Shown here one piece after another: positions 1-4,730 of a stretch of DNA of 16,155 nt. The DNA lies in the NCBI GenBank assembly GCA_002315675.1, contig DCHP01000079.1:1-16155 (forward strand), given 5' to 3'. Within the stretch, counting starts at the first letter, position 1. Each line of letters opens with the position of its first letter. The position numbers were made by a program, and so were the translations under genes. This stretch comes from Rikenellaceae bacterium UBA1749 (GTDB lineage Bacteria; Bacteroidota; Bacteroidia; Bacteroidales; Rikenellaceae). Below the pieces are notes generated by a model. The model had not been told where the DNA came from. It saw only the letters and a program-made list of their open reading frames with translations, and did not search any database.

Positions 1-494
1 GCATCATTAATATAACAATCAGCATAGCTTGCCAACTTCTTTGTGAATTCTTTCTGAGAAGCTTTTACAACAGCTTTTGCCGCCTTCTTTTCTTCATCTG
101 TAGCATCTTCAGCAAGTCCACGTGGTTTGCCTTCTTCTTCAGCATAGAAACGAAGGTTTTCAAGAAGAAGCACTTCGCCTGGTTTCAAAGCAGCTGCAAC
201 TTCATCAGCCTTCTGACAGTCAGGAGCAAAAATTATTTTTGCTCCTAGAAGTTCTTCGATAGTAGGAATAATATGTTTTAATGAAAATTTATCAGTTACT
301 CCTTTTGGACGACCAAGGTGACTCATAAGAATAAGTGACCCACCGCCTTCAAGTACTTTCTTTAAGGTAGGGATTGCAGCACGAATACGTGTTGCATCAG
401 TTACGTTAAAATTTTCATCCAATGGAACATTGAAATCAACTCGCACCGCAGCTTTTTTGCCTGCGAAATTGTAAGTATTAATAGATTGTTGCAT
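1..494 (-). CDS. pgk: Phosphoglycerate kinase, N-terminal part (cut by the left window edge)
   Basis: Glycolytic enzyme of the cytoplasm that transfers a phosphate from 1,3-bisphosphoglycerate to ADP. The reading frame starts at the ATG at 494 and stays open to base 1, giving 164 codons of a protein that is normally about 400-420 residues. The N-terminal substrate-binding domain is clear: VRVDFNVPLD at residues 17-26, SHLGRPKG at 58-65 and LLLENLRFYAEEEGKP at 109-124. The charged segment at about 117-145, which follows the LENLRF motif, is an insert I associate with Bacteroidales enzymes. The start lies 27 bases after the purD stop on the same strand, so read-through from purD is possible. 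A strong glycolytic gene would usually also have its own promoter; a -7-like TAAATTTG occurs on the minus strand at 566-573 inside purD, but I see no good -33 partner. Identity is near certain; only the C-terminal part is missing. Confidence 0.97.
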   Translation of the reverse strand, partial: MQQSINTYNFAGKKAAVRVDFNVPLDENFNVTDATRIRAAIPTLKKVLEGGGSLILMSHLGRPKGVTDKFSLKHIIPTIEELLGAKIIFAPDCQKADEVAAALKPGEVLLLENLRFYAEEEGKPRGLAEDATDEEKKAAKAVVKASQKEFTKKLASYADCYIND

Positions 495-521
495 TTTGAA
501 TATATAATTATTGTTATTTTT

Positions 522-1814
522 TCATTTCAAATCCAGACCTATATCATGTCGAAACTGGACACCTTCAAATTTAATTTTATCTATCTGCCCATATACTTCT
601 GCTCTTGCAGAATCAATATCATTCGCCAAAGCTGTTACTGCAAGGACGCGTCCACCGGATGTTACAACAACTCCTTTATCCAACTTTGTTCCACTATGAT
701 ACACTATTACATTCTCCGTTTCGTCTAATCCTGTTATTACTCTTCCCTTAGGATAACTTCCTGGGTACCCCTCTGATGCCAATACAACTGTCAAGGCTGT
801 ATTTTCTGAGAATACAACATTCACTTTATCCAGCTTTTTAGAGACAATACCTTCAAACAAATCCATAATATCACTATCAAGACGAGCCAGAACAGACTGA
901 GTTTCAGGATCACCCATTCTTACATTATATTCTATAACCTTAGGTTCACCTGCACAATTAATAAGACCGAAGAAAATAAACCCTTTGTAATCCAGATTCT
1001 CTTTGGCGATTCCTTCTACTGTAGGTTTGATAATGGTGTTTTCAACCTTATCCATAAAGACTTTATCAGCAAAAGGGACAGGAGAAACAGAACCCATACC
1101 ACCGGTATTTGGTCCTTGATCTGCGTCATTAATCCTTTTATAGTCTTTTGCTGGTGCAAGAATCTTATAATGCAATCCGTCTGTTGCTACAAAAACAGAG
1201 AGTTCAATTCCAGATAGAAATTCTTCTATTACCACTTTTGCACTGGAAGTTCCGAACTTCTTGCCTATTATCATATTCTCAAGTTCAGTTATCGCTTCCT
1301 GCAAATCATTGATTATTAGTACGCCTTTCCCTGCAGCCAGACCATCTGCCTTCAATACAAAAGGAGCATTTAAAGTTGAAAGGAATCTCTTTCCCTCCTC
1401 TATATTATTTTCAGAAACAGTAAAATATTTTGCAGTTGGAACATTATTCCGAATCATGAATTCCTTTGCAAAATCCTTGCTTCCCTCAAGGGCTGCAGCC
1501 GCTTTGGATGGCCCGATAATCGGCACACACTTTAAGTTGTCATCTTCAGCAAAGAAATCCACAATACCCTTGACAAGTGGGTCTTCTGGACCAACAACAA
1601 CCAGATTTATATTGTTAGAGCATACAAACTGACCAATGAATGGGAAATCAACCGGAGAGATATTTACATTCTCCCCATACTTAGCAGTCCCCGCATTTCC
1701 CGGTGCTATAAACAATTTATTCAGTCTTGTTGATTTTGAAATCGCATAGGCAAAAGCACACTCTCTCCCGCCATTTCCTAACAATAAAACATTAACTTTA
1801 TCTGGTATTCTCAT
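522..1814 (-). CDS. purD: Phosphoribosylamine-glycine ligase (GAR synthetase)
   Basis: Purine biosynthesis enzyme of the ATP-grasp family; it joins glycine to 5-phosphoribosylamine using ATP, in the cytoplasm. I choose the ATG at 1814, which gives 430 residues, the usual size. An upstream in-frame ATG at 1868 would add 18 residues that match nothing in the family and would lie upstream of the predicted -7 box. Numbered from 1814: the N-terminal Rossmann-type loop is at 12-19, GPSKAAAALEGSKDFAK at 101-117, the ATP-grasp FVLKADGLAAGKG at 152-164, the DQGPNTGGMG loop at 232-241, and the metal-binding VIEYNVRMGDPETQ at 293-306. The usual GGREH near the N-terminus reads GGREC here (residues 15-19). 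All other core motifs are intact, so the enzyme is probably active. It is divergent from the S46 peptidase gene and followed by pgk. Confidence 0.96.
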   Translation of the reverse strand: MRIPDKVNVLLLGNGGRECAFAYAISKSTRLNKLFIAPGNAGTAKYGENVNISPVDFPFIGQFVCSNNINLVVVGPEDPLVKGIVDFFAEDDNLKCVPIIGPSKAAAALEGSKDFAKEFMIRNNVPTAKYFTVSENNIEEGKRFLSTLNAPFVLKADGLAAGKGVLIINDLQEAITELENMIIGKKFGTSSAKVVIEEFLSGIELSVFVATDGLHYKILAPAKDYKRINDADQGPNTGGMGSVSPVPFADKVFMDKVENTIIKPTVEGIAKENLDYKGFIFFGLINCAGEPKVIEYNVRMGDPETQSVLARLDSDIMDLFEGIVSKKLDKVNVVFSENTALTVVLASEGYPGSYPKGRVITGLDETENVIVYHSGTKLDKGVVVTSGGRVLAVTALANDIDSARAEVYGQIDKIKFEGVQFRHDIGLDLK

Positions 1815-1828
1815 AATAATCAAATAAT

Positions 1829-1860
1829 TTTGAACAAAGGTACGAAAAAAAGTAGTTTTG
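1829..1860 (+). promoter_or_regulatory. Predicted promoter of the S46 peptidase gene
   Basis: TTTG at 1829-1832, 20 bp spacer, TAGTTTTG at 1853-1860: an exact match to the Bacteroidota TTTG-N19/21-TAnnTTTG pattern. Transcription would start near 1867, about 26 bases before the ATG at 1893. The elements interleave with those of the divergent purD promoter. Confidence 0.65.
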
Positions 1861-1869
1861 TTCACCAAA
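1835..1869 (-). promoter_or_regulatory. Predicted purD promoter (Bacteroidota type)
   Basis: On the minus strand a -7 box TACCTTTG lies at 1842-1835 and a TTTG -33 box at 1869-1866, separated by 23 bp, slightly longer than the usual 19-21. The predicted start of transcription is near 1828, giving a very short leader to the ATG at 1814. The 9-mer GTACCTTTG containing the -7 box is identical upstream of the tRNA-Gln and lptD genes, which supports it as a real element. Confidence 0.6.
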
Positions 1870-1892
1870 AGAAAAATAACTAAAATAAAAAA

Positions 1893-3962
1893 ATGAAAAA
1901 GATATTACTAATCATTACAATGTCCATAATCAGCATACTGGTGGTTAAAGCTGATGAAGGGATGTGGCTGCTTTCAACTTTAGGGAAAAATGTCCAAAGT
2001 ATGAAAAGAGCCGGTTTGAAACTGTCTTCAGAAGAAATATACTCTGCTAACAAAAGTTCCCTTAAAGATGCTATTATAATCTTCGGAGGCGGATGTACAG
2101 GAGAAATAGTCTCTTCAGAAGGACTTGTTTTCACCAATCATCACTGTGGATACAGTTACATCCAAGCCCTGAGCTCTATGGAGCACAATTGGTTAAAAAA
2201 TGGTTTTTGGGCGAAAAACTACGAAGAGGAACTGCCAGCCCAAGGATTGAAAGTCACATTCATAAGAGAGATTATTGATGTTACCGACCAGATTACCGTA
2301 GCTATCAAAAATGAAAAGGAATATGATAATCAAAGAAAAATAATCATTGATGTCATAAAGAAAATAGAATCCAAATACACTGACAGCGAAAAAAATATTT
2401 CCGCCAATGTTGTTGGCATGTTTGAAGACAACCAGTTTATTCTATTTGTAAAAGAAACTTTTGGTGATGTCAGACTGGTTGGCGTAGGACCTGAAAGCAT
2501 AGGAAAATATGGTGGAGATACAGACAACTGGATGTGGCCAAGACATACAGGAGATTTTTCAATATTTAGGGTATATGCAGATCAGAATAACAGATCAACA
2601 AAAGGATTCAATAAGGAAAACATTCCATATAAGCCAAAACAGCACCTCACAGTTTCTACAAAAGGGTACAGACAAGGTGACTATTCCATGATTCTAGGTT
2701 TCCCAGGAAGTACAGACAGATACATGACCACATGGGAAATTGATACAAAACTTAATATCACCGATCCTATTCTTATTTACATAAGAGGAGAAAAACAGGA
2801 AATATGGAAAAAGGATATGAATTCCTCTGAAAAGATCCGGCTTCAATACGCAAACAAATATGCCTCATCATCAAACTACTGGAAGAATTCCATTGGTATG
2901 AGTAAGGGTATCAGGAAATTGCACCTCAGAGACAGGAAACAAAATGAACAGGATGCTTTTACAAATTGGGTAAATGAAGACCAAAAACGTATTGAAGAAT
3001 ATGGGGAGGCACTTAACTATATTATGGAAGGACAGAAAGGTCTTGACAAATACATAAGGTATGCCTCAATAATAAGGGAATGTGTTTCAGGTATTGAAAC
3101 ATACAGAATGGTAAATAATGGAAACAACACGCAATACTGGAAAAAATATTTTAAAGACTATAATGCTTCAACTGACAGAAAAACTACAAAAAGAATGTTT
3201 GAAATAATGATTGACTCCCTCAACTCTGATGAATGTCCTGAATTTTTACTGGAAAACAAAGACAGACTGACAGATTTTGTAGATGACATCTTCCAGGCAA
3301 GTATTTTTACTGATAGTGTAAAATACAAGGAAGCATTGAAGCTGGAAAACTTCAAAGAAATAATAAGAAATGACACTTTAACCAAACTATTTTCAAAAAT
3401 AGTAAAGAGTAATAAAAATAACGATATCAACAAATACCAGGATATTCTAGATAAGGGGCATCATCTTTATTTGAAGGGATTGATGGAAATGAGAGGTATT
3501 GAAACTATGTATCCTGACGCTAATTTTACATTAAGAATGACATACGGCAATATATTACCATATAGACCTGCAGATGCCGTATTCTATGATTATTTTACCA
3601 CTTTGGAAGGGGTTGTAGCGAAAGAAGATAAGAACAATCCAGAATTTGAACTTGAACCTAAACTTAAAGAATTGTTAGCAGCAAAAGATTATGGACGCTG
3701 GAAAGACAAGGATGGAACATTACATGTTAATTTCCTATCTACAAATGATATTACAGGTGGTAATTCAGGGTCACCAGTACTAAATTCAAAAGGCGAACTG
3801 ATTGGATTGGCATTTGATGGCAACTGGGAAGCAATGAGTGGTGATGTTGCATTCGAGCCTGAACTGCAAAGGACAATTTCATTGGATGTACGTTACCTAT
3901 TATTCATAGTTGAAAAATTTGCAGATGCCAAGAACATTATAAATGAGCTAACATTGAATTAG
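1893..3962 (+). CDS. dpp7: S46 family dipeptidyl-peptidase, DPP7-type specificity
   Basis: Secreted or periplasmic serine exopeptidase that removes dipeptides from peptide N-termini, feeding amino-acid uptake; typical of protein-using Bacteroidota. The 689 residues match the family length of about 700-720. Residues 1-20 form a signal peptide (likely cleavage after VVKA, before DEGMW). The chymotrypsin-like catalytic triad can be read: His84 in TNHHC (81-85), Asp221 in RHTGDFSIF, and Ser625 in GGNSGSP. The residue 18 after the catalytic serine is Gly643, in the context FDGNWE. By my recollection of the Porphyromonas enzymes, DPP7 (broad, hydrophobic P1) has Gly there, while DPP11 (Asp/Glu P1) has Arg; this points to DPP7-type specificity. 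The gene stands alone between a promoter shared in space with purD and a terminator at 4005-4031. Its plus strand is strikingly A-rich (32 A against 10 T in 2581-2640), unlike the T-rich plus-strand operon further right. Confidence 0.93.
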   Translation: MKKILLIITMSIISILVVKADEGMWLLSTLGKNVQSMKRAGLKLSSEEIYSANKSSLKDAIIIFGGGCTGEIVSSEGLVFTNHHCGYSYIQALSSMEHNWLKNGFWAKNYEEELPAQGLKVTFIREIIDVTDQITVAIKNEKEYDNQRKIIIDVIKKIESKYTDSEKNISANVVGMFEDNQFILFVKETFGDVRLVGVGPESIGKYGGDTDNWMWPRHTGDFSIFRVYADQNNRSTKGFNKENIPYKPKQHLTVSTKGYRQGDYSMILGFPGSTDRYMTTWEIDTKLNITDPILIYIRGEKQEIWKKDMNSSEKIRLQYANKYASSSNYWKNSIGMSKGIRKLHLRDRKQNEQDAFTNWVNEDQKRIEEYGEALNYIMEGQKGLDKYIRYASIIRECVSGIETYRMVNNGNNTQYWKKYFKDYNASTDRKTTKRMFEIMIDSLNSDECPEFLLENKDRLTDFVDDIFQASIFTDSVKYKEALKLENFKEIIRNDTLTKLFSKIVKSNKNNDINKYQDILDKGHHLYLKGLMEMRGIETMYPDANFTLRMTYGNILPYRPADAVFYDYFTTLEGVVAKEDKNNPEFELEPKLKELLAAKDYGRWKDKDGTLHVNFLSTNDITGGNSGSPVLNSKGELIGLAFDGNWEAMSGDVAFEPELQRTISLDVRYLLFIVEKFADAKNIINELTLN

Positions 3963-4004
3963 TTCCGCTCTACTACAATACAAGTTTAATAGTACACAAA
4001 CAAA

Positions 4005-4031
4005 AAAGCTCTTAGAAAATCTAAGAGCTTT
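4005..4031. terminator. Rho-independent terminator, mainly serving tRNA-Gln, possibly bidirectional
   Basis: Perfect inverted repeat AAAGCTCTTAG / CTAAGAGCTTT (4005-4015 and 4021-4031) with a 5-base loop. Read on the minus strand the hairpin is followed by a run of T (complement of the A run from 4002), ideal for ending the tRNA-Gln transcript. Read on the plus strand only TTTATG follows, so termination of the S46 peptidase mRNA would be weaker but plausible. It lies between two convergent transcription units. Confidence 0.85.
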
Positions 4032-4034
4032 ATG

Positions 4035-4105
4035 TTGAGTTACTCGGACTCGAACCAAGACAAACAGATCCAGAGACTGTTGTGCTACCATTACACCATA
4101 ACTCA
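4035..4105 (-). tRNA. tRNA-Gln, anticodon CTG
   Basis: Read on the minus strand this 71-base gene folds as a cloverleaf. The acceptor stem TGAGTTA pairs fully with TAACTCA, starting with U1-A72 as is usual for tRNA-Gln. The D arm contains GGTAGC, and the T arm is CTTGG-TTCGAGT-CCGAG with one G-U pair. The 7-base anticodon loop CTCTGGA has T33 and anticodon CTG, which reads CAG codons. The anticodon stem (ACAGT / TCTGT) has a U-U mismatch at 31-39. The discriminator is A, and CCA is not encoded (CAT follows). The gene is single, with its own promoter and terminator. Confidence 0.92.
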
Positions 4106-4114
4106 ATGCGCAGA

Positions 4115-4145
4115 CAAAGGTACACCTAATTTTAAAATAAACAAA
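4115..4145 (-). promoter_or_regulatory. Predicted tRNA-Gln promoter
   Basis: On the minus strand TTTG at 4145-4142, 19 bp spacer, and TACCTTTG at 4122-4115, a full match to the Bacteroidota consensus. The predicted start is about 3 bases before the tRNA 5' end at 4105, so only a very short leader would need trimming by RNase P. Confidence 0.75.
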
Positions 4146-4427
4146 AAAAAATTAAAAAATCATTTTCATTAATAATAAAAACATCGTATAGTATTTGACA
4201 CTTAAAAAAAACAAAAACATGCTTACAAACTATCTGGATAGGGATTTTTACATAAATTAATAATAATACATTGTAGCTATACGCGCACGCACGGAATCAA
4301 TTCGGAAATTATTACCAATAATATTTTGTTCTACTTTCTATTATTATTTGTTAATTGATTGTTAAAAATATGTGAATAATTGTTGATAACTGGATTTTTA
4401 TTAACAATTACAAAAAGTTTAAAGTTG

Positions 4428-4442
4428 ATAAAAAAGGTGTTT
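4428..4442 (+). repeat. 15-bp direct repeat, copy 1
   Basis: ATAAAAAAGGTGTTT occurs exactly here and again at 4629-4643, 201 bp apart in the same orientation. The two copies flank most of the TTAACA-type motif cluster. The mixed GGTG core makes chance less likely than for a plain A/T run. Confidence 0.7.
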
Positions 4443-4491
4443 ATAGATTATCAAAAAATCATTAACAGAGTTATTAACAAAAAAAGAGTCA

Positions 4492-4503
4492 ATTGTTAAC
4501 AAT
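4492..4503. repeat. Perfect palindrome ATTGTTAACAAT
   Basis: A 12-bp perfect palindrome. Its central TTGTTAACAA recurs as a 10-bp perfect palindrome at 4557-4566. Such two-fold symmetry suits a dimeric DNA-binding protein. Each half also resembles a weak DnaA box (TTGTTAACA). No binding protein can be named. Confidence 0.6.
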
Positions 4504-4556
4504 GAGAATGTTTATAAAATATTGAAAATTAAATAGATATAAATAATAAAACAGAG

Positions 4557-4566
4557 TTGTTAACAA
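4557..4566. repeat. Perfect palindrome TTGTTAACAA, second copy
   Basis: Same 10-bp core as at 4493-4502, centred 64 bp away. It belongs to the motif cluster in the spacer between tRNA-Gln and lptD. Confidence 0.55.
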
Positions 4567-4591
4567 GACTAACAGTTATTATTGTTATTAT

Positions 4592-4613
4592 TTATTTAAA
4601 ATCTTTTAAATAA
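4592..4613. repeat. AT-only inverted repeat
   Basis: Arms TTATTTAAAA and TTTTAAATAA pair perfectly around the two bases TC. With no G or C in the stem it would be a poor terminator. It may be an easily melted or bent segment, or simply reflect base composition. Confidence 0.4.
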
Positions 4614-4628
4614 TAATATACAATATAA

Positions 4629-4643
4629 ATAAAAAAGGTGTTT
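4629..4643 (+). repeat. 15-bp direct repeat, copy 2
   Basis: Exact second copy of ATAAAAAAGGTGTTT; the first is at 4428-4442. The flanks differ after one base on each side, so this is not a longer duplication. Function unknown. Confidence 0.7.
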
Positions 4644-4730
4644 GGAAAAATAGCTGGAATTTATGAAAGATTAACGATGCTATAATCACAATAATTATTT
4701 GTGGTAAGTTTAATAGCCAATCAATAACTA

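Larger units (their letters stand above)
4123..4730. other. AT-rich intergenic region with clustered DnaA-box-like sites and repeats; no gene
   Basis: No convincing reading frame or RNA gene lies here. The sequence is very AT-rich with long runs of A or T. Between 4371 and 4566 it has several 9-mers close to the DnaA box TTATNCACA. TTATTCACA (minus strand, 4371-4379) is an exact match. TTATCAACA (minus strand, 4381-4389), one base later, differs by one base from TTATCCACA. TTATTAACA occurs at 4398-4406 and 4471-4479. The region also contains TTGTTAACAA palindromes, a 15-bp direct repeat, a 10-bp-arm AT inverted repeat (4592-4613) and a lone CG-rich patch (4281-4294). An origin of replication, a nucleoid-protein site, or the 3' regions of flanking transcripts are all possible. 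I cannot decide from sequence alone. Confidence 0.5.

Noticed and set aside
486..728. Open frames on the plus strand opposite purD (also 1261-1632)
   Set aside because: Antisense shadows of purD with no domain, signal or promoter; purD itself is unmistakable.
1815..1868. N-terminal extension of PurD from the ATG at 1868
   Set aside because: The extra 18 residues match no PurD feature and would start upstream of the predicted -7 box; the ATG at 1814 gives the normal length.
4219..4260. 13-codon ORF in the AT-rich spacer
   Set aside because: Very short, no promoter at proper distance and no recognisable product; expected by chance.
4687..4703. Hairpin CACAA...TTGTG as the lptD terminator
   Set aside because: Arms of only 5 bp without a following T run in the minus direction; too weak to call.
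4123..4730. Mobile element remnant in the spacer
   Set aside because: No transposase fragment, terminal inverted repeats or target duplication; the 15-bp repeats have no inverted partner.
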